Below are positions 16,935 through 24,143 of a stretch of DNA of 37,719 nt, in pieces. The stretch comes from a virus, in the IMG/VR virus record IMGVR_UViG_3300046170_000545, positions 1 to 37,719 of that record; one strand, written 5' to 3'. Within the stretch, counting starts at the first letter, position 1. Every line of letters begins with the position of its first letter. Under the pieces are notes generated by a model, which saw only the letters and a list, made by a program, of their open reading frames with translations, was not told the origin of the DNA and ran no database searches. The position numbers were made by a program, and so were the translations under genes.

Positions 16935-17227
16935 TCGAATGTATACCCCCCTAGTTTTACATCTCTAGCGAACAGCTTACCTATCCTTTCAGCCAATTCA
17001 TCGTCGTAGTACAAACGATAATCCAGCCTCTTAGATGTGTTGAGCTTCGGTGGATTACCTAGACCTGTGAACTGACAGATTTCATCTAATTGATCTTCTA
17101 AGCGAAACCATCGACCTTCACCATCTAACCATGAATATTGGTCTTCTTGATAAGACCATGCCCTCATCGTTTCTTTGTTGTATTCTGTAGATTTTGCATG
17201 GTCGTCTACAAAATAACCACCTTCCAT
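16931..17227 (-). CDS. Sulfotransferase, C-terminal part (frameshifted)
   Basis: This is the second part of the sulfotransferase. The frame reads MEGGYFVDDHAKST, then WFRLEDQLDEICQFTGL, and ends with N-T-S-K and a YYDDELAERIGKLFARD region. These match the end of carbohydrate sulfotransferases, where a late Arg/Glu pair and a YxxxLxxxVxxxYxxD helix are usual. Removing one of two T residues (the AA at 17230-17231 on the + strand) joins it to the N-terminal part as GFKTAWMEGGYF. The ATG at 17227 is therefore probably internal. Confidence 0.65.
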   Translation of the reverse strand: MEGGYFVDDHAKSTEYNKETMRAWSYQEDQYSWLDGEGRWFRLEDQLDEICQFTGLGNPPKLNTSKRLDYRLYYDDELAERIGKLFARDVKLGGYTFE

Positions 17228-17603
17228 CCAAGGCTGTTTTGAAGCCTTGTTTAATCAATAGAGGGTGATCGTAGTTTGCCCATTCACTACCAAGCTCTTT
17301 CTTGGCTCGCTCTAGGCTAAAAGTGTAAATTGATAATGCTCTATCCCAAGGATTTCTAAGAAGAGCAATTGGAGTGAATCCTTGGAATCTTGGATCATTC
17401 TTGAAGTAACTCCATTTGTTATGAACAACATCTCCATTTGGAAAGTAATGCTCTACCTCTGCTTTTTTACGATTATCCAACCTACTTTCATACGATTTGT
17501 TTCTATCATCGTAGCCCATGTCGGTGTAGTTTGCTTGTAGGCTTGTCCCAGCATTTTTCGGAACATGGATGAACATCCATTTATTCTGCTCGCTATATAG
17601 CAT
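17118..17603 (-). CDS. Carbohydrate sulfotransferase, N-terminal part (frameshifted)
   Basis: The PAPS-binding signatures are clear: the 5'-phosphosulfate loop FIHVPKNAGTSL at 11-22 and the 3'-phosphate loop LLRNPWDRALSIY at 81-93, with a His (VVHNKW) between them. This is the sulfotransferase type that puts sulfate from PAPS on sugars. After about residue 125 the frame turns into Cys/Arg-rich nonsense. A one-base deletion at 17230-17231 restores a ~220-residue enzyme spanning 16931-17603. It overlaps the glycosyltransferase upstream by 11 bp and is coupled to the methyltransferase fusion downstream. Confidence 0.75.
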   Translation of the reverse strand: MLYSEQNKWMFIHVPKNAGTSLQANYTDMGYDDRNKSYESRLDNRKKAEVEHYFPNGDVVHNKWSYFKNDPRFQGFTPIALLRNPWDRALSIYTFSLERAKKELGSEWANYDHPLLIKQGFKTALDGRWLFCRRPCKIYRIQQRNDEGMVLSRRPIFMVRW

Positions 17604-18030
17604 TGGTAAAGTCCTCCAACTCTTTGGGTAAGTGAGGTAAAATTGAATCCTTCAATAGGTCATATCCTTTGATTAAACCTTTATCTGCATGAGCATAGGT
17701 CTCAGGAAATGAATGAAAATGTACGCTTTTCACATCTTCCCAATTTATTGATGGCTCTAGTAGAAGAAGGTTTCCTCGCGTCCACTTCTTAGGGTATCTC
17801 CAAAAGCCAAGATTGTGATCCTTGCCAAATGTCTTTGTATCAAACTGCTCGAAGAAATGCCTCATTCCCTCCTGCTCGTAGAACTTTGACCGAGTAAGAT
17901 ACACATCTCTCCATGCCTGTGGGAAATCCAATGACCGCGTCCAAAGATATCCGGCGTTAAATGCACCATATGTTTTGTTTTGGTTTACTTTATCCTCCAC
18001 ATGAAAGTGTGGAGAAATCATCAATTCCAT
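17593..18030 (-). CDS. Glycosyltransferase, C-terminal part (frameshifted)
   Basis: This is the second part of a GT-A-type glycosyltransferase. The same frame is open upstream to about 18117, where it reads EAGDTFFCDADIVFLKPVD, with the metal-binding DAD motif. The listed ATG (18030) is inside that frame. Further features are FNAGYLWTRS, typical of the acceptor/donor loop (FNxG), and a HFHSFPETYAH segment near the end. Deleting one G of GGG at 18105-18107 joins it to the 100-residue N-terminal part, for ~267 residues in all. Confidence 0.65.
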   Translation of the reverse strand: MELMISPHFHVEDKVNQNKTYGAFNAGYLWTRSLDFPQAWRDVYLTRSKFYEQEGMRHFFEQFDTKTFGKDHNLGFWRYPKKWTRGNLLLLEPSINWEDVKSVHFHSFPETYAHADKGLIKGYDLLKDSILPHLPKELEDFTNAI

Positions 18031-18094
18031 TGATCGGTCTATTTCTTCATCAACAGGCTTTAGAAAGACAATATCTGCATCGCAGAAAAAGGTG

Positions 18095-18397
18095 TCACCA
18101 GCCTCCCAAACCTGCCCACTCTATGCAGTCCATTTTGGAAAGAATGATCGGCTTGGAGTGGAAGTCATTCTGATCTGTCACATGACGAGTCAGTCGCTCC
18201 TTTTTCTCTAGCCTGTCAGGGTCAAGTTCTAGCTTGTAGGCAATATTTTCGAATCCAAGACTTTCCAAGAAAGTCTTAGCTCCAATATCGCAAAAAACGA
18301 AAATCGGGCATTTGTGAAACTGCCGGATACTTTTGATAAGCAAAGCGACTTCGCGCTTTGCACGATCATTAGCACAAACTGAGAATGAGCTGATCAT
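18095..18397 (-). CDS. Glycosyltransferase, N-terminal part (frameshifted)
   Basis: The N-terminal half of a nucleotide-sugar-binding domain: SSFSVCANDRAKREVALLI, then PIFVFCD and a HSKPIILSKMDCIEWAG end, after which the frame stops at once (LGGW). The next frame continues with the DAD motif. The start overlaps the stop of the head-completion gene (ATGA). As is, the two pieces would be non-functional, so either a natural lesion or a consensus error lies at 18105-18107. Confidence 0.65.
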   Translation of the reverse strand: MISSFSVCANDRAKREVALLIKSIRQFHKCPIFVFCDIGAKTFLESLGFENIAYKLELDPDRLEKKERLTRHVTDQNDFHSKPIILSKMDCIEWAGLGGW

Positions 18398-19047
18398 ATG
18401 TTTCGCTGAGAGATTGTGTTTGTTTGGTAAGGTGCATTTGGGGAATTTACCGTTACCTGATTTTGTGACTCGATTCTTTCAAACCGATCTAATGCCTGAG
18501 CTAAGTTTTCTTCTGCTTTTTGAAACTCAATCAAAGCCTTATCGTTTTGACCATCTGCCAAATAATGGTCATGCATCGCATAGCTCAAAAGCATCCACTC
18601 CATGAATGCAGGGATATCTTCCCTACCCTGTCCCGAGAAATATCCGGTTCCGTAATCGTCATGAGGCACCTTACTGCCAACAACAAAGACCGTAGTGGCA
18701 TTAGTTGAACGGGGTAAAATTAAATGCCCATCGATCAAAGTGTGGTCTATTCTGACTGCACTTTTTTCTTCGTACGGGTTCTTATTGTAAACGCCAAAGA
18801 CATCAAAAAGGTCGTCAGCATTATCAATTCGAACACCATGTTCCGCTTTCAATGTTTCAGTATCGATTACCTGAAGCGTCTTTTTGACTACTACGATTAA
18901 ATCCGACCACTTTGCTTTAGTCCAAATCTGTTTAATCCTGTGATTAAGTGAATTGGAGAAGTCAATTTTCTCAGCGTCAGTTAAAACATCTACGCCTCGC
19001 ATGGAGGTGTATTTCGCAAGAAGATTCTGGTAGGAAACCGTTCTCAC
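18394..19047 (-). CDS. Head completion / head-tail adaptor protein (217 aa)
   Basis: Mainly helical. The N-terminus (MRTVSYQNLLAKYTSMRGVD ...) and the pattern of an aromatic-rich segment plus C-terminal helices (MEWMLLSYAMHDHYLADGQ then KALIEFQKAEENLAQALDRF) are typical of phage head-tail connectors that bind below the portal. A GTG start overlaps the stop of the gene before it (GTGA). Position two genes after the capsid gene agrees. I do not assign a numbered family. Confidence 0.6.
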   Translation of the reverse strand: MRTVSYQNLLAKYTSMRGVDVLTDAEKIDFSNSLNHRIKQIWTKAKWSDLIVVVKKTLQVIDTETLKAEHGVRIDNADDLFDVFGVYNKNPYEEKSAVRIDHTLIDGHLILPRSTNATTVFVVGSKVPHDDYGTGYFSGQGREDIPAFMEWMLLSYAMHDHYLADGQNDKALIEFQKAEENLAQALDRFERIESQNQVTVNSPNAPYQTNTISQRNI

Positions 19048-19346
19048 TCCATATTCATTTCAGGATTATCCTTTCGGAGTTCCTTCAGATAACCAGGATC
19101 ACTTGAGCAACCTGGGTTTGCAATCTCATGCTGATGAAGCATCTTTGCGTCGTAGACCCCTTTCACACGAAATCCGTTTGGTAGCTTCATCTTTTCAGCT
19201 GCCTTTCTAATTTCCCGGCTTCTCTCCCGGTAAGTTGCTTTATCGCGAACAAGTGCTTCGTTGTTTCGCTTGGCTAAATAGTCAGCCATTTCTTCATCGC
19301 TGATCTTTTTCCGTCCTCCGGATCTTACTATTATATTTAAGGGCAT
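19044..19346 (-). CDS. Hypothetical protein after capsid gene (100 aa)
   Basis: A small basic protein with a Lys/Arg/Glu-rich helix (residues 10-55, RKKISDEEMADYLAKRNNEA...) and the patch NGFRVKGVYDAKMLHQHE. No family is recognised. It lies between the capsid gene and the head-completion gene. It follows an intergenic hairpin and is coupled to the next gene, so a head-assembly role is likely but unproven. Confidence 0.55.
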   Translation of the reverse strand: MPLNIIVRSGGRKKISDEEMADYLAKRNNEALVRDKATYRERSREIRKAAEKMKLPNGFRVKGVYDAKMLHQHEIANPGCSSDPGYLKELRKDNPEMNME

Positions 19347-19365
19347 GATATTCAGATACGGCTAA

Positions 19366-19392
19366 GGCTGAGACCGCTACGCAGTCCCAGCC
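19366..19392 (-). promoter_or_regulatory. Intercistronic hairpin after capsid gene
   Basis: GGCTGAGACCGC, loop TAC, GCAGTCCCAGCC gives ten pairs with two A/C mismatches, in the 70-bp gap downstream of the capsid gene. No T-run follows on the minus strand. It may act as a partial terminator or a mRNA-stabilising end, keeping capsid mRNA more abundant than downstream genes. Confidence 0.5.
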
Positions 19393-19416
19393 CTCGCCTG
19401 GTTAGATTGTTAAAGT

Positions 19417-20442
19417 TTAGGAAACGGTGGTGATTGATCCCAAGGCTCTTGGATTCAGTACACACAAAGTCATGATCGTCCTGGTAAGAAAGCGTTCACC
19501 GCCTCCACTCTCAGGGAGATCTTGCACCGTGATAGGTTGTAAAACCTTCAATGAAACATTGTCATCAGTCGGAATTAATACTCCGGATTTTTTTGATAAT
19601 GCAGTAGGTGCTGCTCCACTCGTTCTATTCAGAAAGAGGTCTGGATGGACTATAATTGTACCGTAATCAGAGACCAATTCTACAACACTCAAAGTTATTT
19701 TCGTGCCTTGGATATTTGCATCAAACTTCGATTGCGCTCCACCGACAACATTGAGTGCCCGTGAAAATCCGGTCAAAACATTCATTAATTCTGGACCCGC
19801 AAACAAACGATAGCTTTGTGTTGTTCCACCAGCCTCGAAGATGCTTTGGACTACATTTCTGAAAGCAGCCTCGGTGAGGGTTCCTGTTGAATGCCTTGAT
19901 CCAGCCACGGAACGAAATGCCTGTTTTGCTGTTGTATCAAAAAAGCCATTTGTTGCAGTTGGATTAGTGATATGGAAAAGGCCGGACATTTTACTGCCTA
20001 CGGAAGATGTTCCATCAGCTTGTACATTATTACTACCGATCAAAGCCTCCAGGTCTGTCTTTAGTGAGGTTAGTACCCGACTTTTTGACGCTGCCAGAAG
20101 AGAAGTTTGGGGTCCCGCGACCTCAACTTGCTCGGCAATCGGGCTTACGCTTGCACTCCTTTGCACCTGTTGAATTTTATTCGACAGCCGAACACGGTTG
20201 GCGATTTCATTGGTGTAAGAACCGTCAAAGGTTAAGTCCGTACCATCAGCTAAAGGATTAGCGAAATCAGGTGCAGGGAGATCATCTACCATCCAGGAAG
20301 TTTCGACTGCCTTTGGTGCTGCCGATTGTGGAAGTAGAGAATACATGGGAGTTTCCTCGGGATTTACCCGACGAAGTTGGTTAGATAAATCTTCGCGTGC
20401 GCCTTGCACCGAAGTGATGTTTACAGAAGTTGCTTGTGCCAT
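19417..20442 (-). CDS. Major capsid protein (SU10-type, HK97-like fold)
   Basis: At 341 residues this has the usual size for the SU10 major capsid family (DUF5309). It has the family's opening, an EDLSNQLRRVNPEETPMYSL segment, then TSWMVDDLPAP and a long beta-rich region with QVQRSASVSPIAEQV. The later GGTTQSYRLFAGPELMNVL and KITLSVVELVSDYGTIIV segments also fit. It directly follows the scaffold gene and is followed by a hairpin, as expected for the most expressed late gene. I see no Shine-Dalgarno; the ATG is preceded by an A/T-rich TTTTTAAA. Confidence 0.8.
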   Translation of the reverse strand: MAQATSVNITSVQGAREDLSNQLRRVNPEETPMYSLLPQSAAPKAVETSWMVDDLPAPDFANPLADGTDLTFDGSYTNEIANRVRLSNKIQQVQRSASVSPIAEQVEVAGPQTSLLAASKSRVLTSLKTDLEALIGSNNVQADGTSSVGSKMSGLFHITNPTATNGFFDTTAKQAFRSVAGSRHSTGTLTEAAFRNVVQSIFEAGGTTQSYRLFAGPELMNVLTGFSRALNVVGGAQSKFDANIQGTKITLSVVELVSDYGTIIVHPDLFLNRTSGAAPTALSKKSGVLIPTDDNVSLKVLQPITVQDLPESGGGERFLTRTIMTLCVLNPRALGSITTVS

Positions 20443-20451
20443 TTTAAAAAG

Positions 20452-21426
20452 TTAGGTTAGAAGTTTTGCGAAATCGTTTACCGAAATGTTTCCATTGCCT
20501 AGGGCTGCTTCTTTCTTTCTTTTCTGTCTAACTTCCTTGGATTCGGATGGTGGTACCACTCCGTCACCTGGATCTAAAGATGGTGGGGTTTTGGCTTTAG
20601 GTTTCGGCTTCGCCTTCTGGCGAGCCTTAACTGATTTCATTCCTTCGACTACAAGAGCTGTTACAAAATCTGCATTAGGAAGGGCATCAAGCATTGGTTT
20701 ATACAGATCGCTATTTCGAATCTGTAAAAACTGCTCGTAGTCAGCACCGTCCTGTTCTCCTATGTAAGGAAAAACATTTTGGGTATCCTCTGCCCATTGC
20801 TCTTTTTGTTGAAGGTAATGTGAGCGCTGGGGAATTAATTCATTCAAGTAATTCTCCGCTTGCTCCAGGATGTTTGAAACATCATCGCCTGTGTACTCTT
20901 TGTCTCCTTCAGACACATAATCTTTCCGAATGTTTTTCAATGCCCAGGTTCTTGCTGCTTGTGCCTCTTTTCGGAGAGCCTCAAGATCTTTGAGGGTGTT
21001 GATTTGATCAAGAGCCGGTGTTTCAGATTCCTCCGCTTCCGCCGGTTTGGATTTGATGGTTTCTATTTGTTCCTTAAGGGATGCAACCTCTTCCTCCGCA
21101 CCTTTAGCACGGGCGGTAAGTCGGTTAATCTGCTTGAGGGCTTTTTGGAGTCCCTTCGGCTGACTAACATCTTCGGCATCCTCTTCGGAATCATCCTCAT
21201 CTTCGTTAGACTGTGAAAGATCGTCGCTTTCTAGTTCCTCTTCTGCATCTACAACTTCGGTTTCGGTAACATCCTCGGTTGCCTCAGTAGTGGAAGTATC
21301 TTCCGGTTGATCATCGACTTTCTCCACGAAGGATTTTGCCAAGTCTTCAATTGAAAGATTCGCGTTGGTATTTTCTTCTGCTCCCGTTTCTTCGACCGGA
21401 GCCTCGTCGGTTTGTGTATTTTCCAT
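20452..21426 (-). CDS. Scaffold protein (324 aa)
   Basis: Very acidic over residues 1-95 (Glu/Asp/Thr runs), then a coiled coil at ~95-130 (KALKQINRLTARAKGAEEEVASL region), and a basic C-terminus (KARQKAKPKPKAK, then KEVRQKRKKE). This charge arrangement and the position just before the capsid gene are those of phage scaffolding proteins, which guide procapsid assembly and bind the coat with their basic end. A GTAGGAAA sequence precedes the ATG as a modest ribosome site. Confidence 0.75.
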   Translation of the reverse strand: MENTQTDEAPVEETGAEENTNANLSIEDLAKSFVEKVDDQPEDTSTTEATEDVTETEVVDAEEELESDDLSQSNEDEDDSEEDAEDVSQPKGLQKALKQINRLTARAKGAEEEVASLKEQIETIKSKPAEAEESETPALDQINTLKDLEALRKEAQAARTWALKNIRKDYVSEGDKEYTGDDVSNILEQAENYLNELIPQRSHYLQQKEQWAEDTQNVFPYIGEQDGADYEQFLQIRNSDLYKPMLDALPNADFVTALVVEGMKSVKARQKAKPKPKAKTPPSLDPGDGVVPPSESKEVRQKRKKEAALGNGNISVNDFAKLLT

Positions 21427-21477
21427 TTTCCTACGATTTGATTAAGTTCGCACTCTTCTGGAAGATGTAGATACACC

Positions 21478-21506
21478 TTCCCAAACTTCATTATGAACTT
21501 TGGGAA
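21478..21506. repeat. Long inverted repeat upstream of scaffold gene
   Basis: TTCCCAAA-C-TTCAT, then T, then ATGAA-C-TTTGGGAA: 13 pairs with one C/C mismatch. Its right arm is the start of a 25-bp direct repeat found again at 22880. It lies in the divergent gap between the minus-strand scaffold gene and the plus-strand insert. Confidence 0.7.
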
Positions 21507-21523
21507 CCAAGATTGCTCAGGAA
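21499..21523 (+). repeat. 25-bp direct repeat, copy 1
   Basis: It matches 22880-22904 at 23 of 25 positions (TTTGGGAAC, two variable bases, AGATTGCTCAGGAA). It lies 86 bp before the first lipoprotein gene of the insert. Confidence 0.85.
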
Positions 21524-21608
21524 TTAGAGTTCAGTAGGATTATCTGCAAAAACAGTAATAAAATTCAAATGCATTGACCGGTACTTTGCCGTAGTGTTTT
21601 TTTAGCAG

Positions 21609-22040
21609 ATGCAATATCTGACCATTTGTCTAATCGCTTTGATTTTCTCAAGTTGTGCTTCTAGCAATAGACCAACCGATAAATCTTCCTTAAATGAAAA
21701 ATATACCCCTCTAGTAAAAAAATATATAGAGAAGCTCGATAAGGTATGGGAAACAAAAATAGAGGATGAGCCTAATTTTACAAAAGACTTTGCTAGCTGT
21801 CGTAATGAATTTGAAATTGCCCAATTCACAAAAAAATATTTTTCCAAGGAAATTGATTGGTGTGTAGACCAGTTAAAAAACGAATGGGAATATGTTTTAA
21901 TTAATCAGTCTTTCAAATTTGCTGAAGATAAGAATATGATGCTCCGAGGACTTGATAATATTGAGAAAACTTTCAGGAAAGATGTACAACAAGTCTATAC
22001 TTACCGACACGCTCATTATAAGGAGCAGGGTTTACATTAA
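21609..22040 (+). CDS. Lipoprotein, insert gene 1 (143 aa)
   Basis: Signal MQYLTICLIALIFSSC with the lipidated Cys at 16, then a soluble, Lys-rich helical domain. Two Cys (near 64 and 85) could pair. It is the first gene of a four-gene + strand block that interrupts the minus-strand late operon. Phage lipoproteins made in lysogens often block superinfection at the envelope, which is a candidate role only. A TTGACC box lies at 21574, but no clear -10 follows. Confidence 0.65.
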   Translation: MQYLTICLIALIFSSCASSNRPTDKSSLNEKYTPLVKKYIEKLDKVWETKIEDEPNFTKDFASCRNEFEIAQFTKKYFSKEIDWCVDQLKNEWEYVLINQSFKFAEDKNMMLRGLDNIEKTFRKDVQQVYTYRHAHYKEQGLH

Positions 22041-22067
22041 GACTAGTCAGGTACGATAAGTGTTCTT

Positions 22068-22490
22068 ATGATTCTAGTAACAAGTAAAAAAAGCTGCCCC
22101 TATTGTAATCATGTTTACGATACTGAAATGGGTGGCTGTCTTTGGTGGTTAATTGGAAATCATGCACTTGGTGAGCCTCAACAGATTTGCTCAAATTGTG
22201 GAAAGAGTTTTTCCACGGGGAAAAATTTTTGGTCACAGCTTCCAATTTTTAGAAAATTATCATTTTTCTTAAAAGCTGCAATTTTCTGTTGGTTTAATTT
22301 TTACATGATTGGTTACACCATCTTTCTGCAAGATTGGATTGATAAGCCACAATGGCCCAATGGAGAAAGCAGGGATTATGTTCTCTATTGGACAATTGCT
22401 TGGTATGTTTTTATTTCTTTAGTTTTTCTAGCAGTATATGTTTACCCTTTAGCTTTTAGTAGACTTCGGGAAAAAGATATTTCTCGATAA
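22068..22490 (+). CDS. Zinc-ribbon membrane protein, insert gene 2 (140 aa)
   Basis: Residues 10-50 carry two CxxC pairs (SCPYCNHVY and ICSNCGKSF), as in zinc ribbons. Two membrane segments follow (about 68-88 and 106-128) and a short basic tail (SRLREKDISR). The cytoplasmic ribbon plus membrane anchor resembles two other proteins in this window (22509 and 29371). The function is unknown. Composition is AT-richer than the late genes around it. Confidence 0.65.
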   Translation: MILVTSKKSCPYCNHVYDTEMGGCLWWLIGNHALGEPQQICSNCGKSFSTGKNFWSQLPIFRKLSFFLKAAIFCWFNFYMIGYTIFLQDWIDKPQWPNGESRDYVLYWTIAWYVFISLVFLAVYVYPLAFSRLREKDISR

Positions 22491-22508
22491 CCCTTTTCAA
22501 GAAAAAAA

Positions 22509-22853
22509 GTGTTTCCCAATGATCCAAAGTTAATCCGATTATGGTACACGGTTTGCGAAAAGTGCGAAACAACTCATTTTATCAAAGCTGGTGAAAATCA
22601 TGCCGGAACACATCAATGTAAAAAGTGTGGTGCAACAATAGAGATCTCTCCTAATAACCCATTAATTAAAGCTGACGAATTTGAATATAAGACCATTTAC
22701 GCAAACGACCCGCCTTTGGATGAAGTAAGAAATGAACTTTTATGGAAACCAGCAGAACAAAGTAGATTTTCAGGTACTTTTATTTTGTCTCTTTGCCTAA
22801 TCGCACCAGCTGCAATTTTAATATTTTACTTAGGTTTTTGCAGCGGTAGTTAA
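22509..22853 (+). CDS. Zinc-ribbon membrane protein, insert gene 3 (114 aa)
   Basis: It starts with GTG. Residues 14-45 form a zinc ribbon (VCEKCETTHF and QCKKCGATI). A linker and one C-terminal membrane segment follow (FILSLCLIAPAAILIFYLGF). It is likely anchored with the ribbon on the cytoplasmic side. Its partner could be a host or phage membrane complex; nothing in the sequence names it. Confidence 0.6.
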   Translation: MFPNDPKLIRLWYTVCEKCETTHFIKAGENHAGTHQCKKCGATIEISPNNPLIKADEFEYKTIYANDPPLDEVRNELLWKPAEQSRFSGTFILSLCLIAPAAILIFYLGFCSGS

Positions 22854-22879
22854 ACTTAAAACAACTAAAAGCAATGATA

Positions 22880-22904
22880 TTTGGGAACTGAGATTGCTCA
22901 GGAA
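22880..22904 (+). repeat. 25-bp direct repeat, copy 2
   Basis: The second copy of the repeat at 21499, 38 bp before the second lipoprotein gene. It could be a shared expression signal for the two lipoproteins or the scar of a duplication/insertion. Confidence 0.85.
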
Positions 22905-22941
22905 ACTTGACGATGGTGGGGTGTGGTGGTTTAAGGAAATT

Positions 22942-23382
22942 ATGAAAGCTACACTATTCGCTCTGTTTGTCGGTCTGTTGATGTTTGGGTGTGCGTCTTC
23001 ACCTACATCTAAGCCTTCCAAAGCTGACCCTGAAGCAAAGGCAATAAAAGAGGAGGCAATTATAGCACTAAGAACTGAATTTCTTAGAAGGCTGAATACA
23101 ACCGATACTCCTGCCGGAGAAAATAAATGGAGAACATACTTCCAAGAATTTTCACCCATTAAAGCAGAGTGGGAAGCTGACAAGTGGGTAAGGAAATACC
23201 ATCAAGATATTTCAAGCTACTATTCCGAAAAGTTTGCGAACCTTTGGAGAATGAAGGTTGCAAAAAATGGTTGGGCGGATGGGGAAGCAGCAATACCGAT
23301 GATGAAGAGTAACTTACATGATAGTTTGGTACAATTTGTTGTAACATACGCAGACTATTTCCGAAAGGGTTCAGCCAAGTAA
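22942..23382 (+). CDS. Lipoprotein, insert gene 4 (146 aa)
   Basis: The start at 22942 gives a lipoprotein signal MKATLFALFVGLLMFGC; the in-frame upstream codons to 22894 would bury it. The mature part is helical and charged, with several Trp (KWRTYFQEF, EWEADKWVRKYHQD). It has the same general design as the lipoprotein at 21609 (short signal, CASS after the Cys, helical domain), so the two may be diverged paralogues. It ends 4 bp before a convergent small late gene. Confidence 0.65.
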   Translation: MKATLFALFVGLLMFGCASSPTSKPSKADPEAKAIKEEAIIALRTEFLRRLNTTDTPAGENKWRTYFQEFSPIKAEWEADKWVRKYHQDISSYYSEKFANLWRMKVAKNGWADGEAAIPMMKSNLHDSLVQFVVTYADYFRKGSAK

Positions 23383-23386
23383 AAGA

Positions 23387-23557
23387 CTAACCGCCCTCAG
23401 GCTCAAACTCGACAGTTGGCTCATCCAGCCAATCCTCCAGAGCCTTCACCGCAGCGGAAGCAAGTTCTTCTACCTCTAGGTCAGATTCCTCGAACCAGGA
23501 ATTTAGGGTTTCACGAATTACCGTTTCAAATTGTTGAATTTCTTTAACGCTGCTCAT
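23387..23557 (-). CDS. Small acidic late protein (56 aa)
   Basis: MSSVKEIQQFETVIRETL, then acidic helices, ending EPTVEFEPEGG. It overlaps the end of the upstream gene by 14 bp, is in the late-operon direction and fills the only space before the convergent insert. The ATG is the only start that uses the whole frame. Function unknown; the position among small head-module genes suggests an assembly accessory. Confidence 0.55.
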   Translation of the reverse strand: MSSVKEIQQFETVIRETLNSWFEESDLEVEELASAAVKALEDWLDEPTVEFEPEGG

Positions 23558-23750
23558 TTTCAAATTGTTTTAGGATCCGATCAATCGTTGCGATTTCTCC
23601 ACCGATCCTGGCTAGAACATAGGGCTGGGTCATGAGTTCAGCTGAATGGAAATCATTTAATAAGGTTTCTCGCTCATTATTCAGGTACTCAAGTACAGAC
23701 TTCCATTCTGGAAGTCCCTCAAGAACGGTAATTGATCTCTCAATACTCAT
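23544..23750 (-). CDS. Small helical late protein (68 aa)
   Basis: MSIERSITVLEGLPEWKSV, then a helix rich in Leu/Glu (YLNNERETLLNDFHS) and a second one (LARIGGEIATIDRILKQFE). It is probably a small coiled-coil protein. Its ATG overlaps the stop of the 49-residue gene before it (ATGA). Such proteins between portal and scaffold genes are frequent in marine podoviruses. Function unknown. Confidence 0.55.
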   Translation of the reverse strand: MSIERSITVLEGLPEWKSVLEYLNNERETLLNDFHSAELMTQPYVLARIGGEIATIDRILKQFENEQR

Positions 23751-23896
23751 CTTTTCTTTGCCGTCTTGGCTGCCTTACGGAAAGCACCAGATGTTGGTGA
23801 TCCTTTGGTTCCAGGTTTTCTCATTTTTTCACCGGAACCAGATTTGATCCGTTTTCTTTTGGCGTGAATGTTTGCGTATAATCCTTTTTTCTTCAT
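23747..23896 (-). CDS. Small basic late protein (49 aa)
   Basis: Reads MKKKGLYANIHAKRKRI, then SGSGEKMRKPG and a Lys-rich end (KAAKTAKKR). Its start overlaps the upstream TAA (TAATG) and its TGA overlaps the next ATG. The GLYANIHAKRKRI-GSGE-MRKPG pattern resembles short conserved proteins next to terminase/portal genes in many marine phages (from memory). Strongly basic, so it may bind DNA or the scaffold. Easily missed because of its length. Confidence 0.65.
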   Translation of the reverse strand: MKKKGLYANIHAKRKRIKSGSGEKMRKPGTKGSPTSGAFRKAAKTAKKR

Positions 23897-24141
23897 TAGC
23901 ATTTCCATCGTTTGAGGGCTAGAGCCTTACGAGTTGGTCTACCCTTAGAATCCTTCATGGGACCCTTTACTCCAGACATCCTGGCACAAAATGATTTCTT
24001 TCTTTTACCACCACCTGGTTGCGGTGCCTTCAAATTGGAGCCGGTTTCCCGGTTGTACTTCGCCCTACCCTTTGCAGTTAGTCCACCCTTGCGGGATTTA
24101 TGGACTCCCATCTTAAGTTTTACAGCTTTCTTCTTTGGCAT
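23896..24141 (-). CDS. Basic phage protein, DUF6321-like (81 aa)
   Basis: It has the pattern GGLTAKGRAKYNRETGSNLKAP, then KRKKSFCARMSGVKGPMKD and SKGRPTRKALALKRW, which I associate with a small conserved family (DUF6321-like) found beside portal/terminase genes of marine phages. It is highly basic and Gly-rich, and may bind nucleic acid. It follows the portal gene by two bases and is coupled to the 49-residue gene. Confidence 0.65.
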   Translation of the reverse strand: MPKKKAVKLKMGVHKSRKGGLTAKGRAKYNRETGSNLKAPQPGGGKRKKSFCARMSGVKGPMKDSKGRPTRKALALKRWKC

Positions 24142-24143
24142 GG

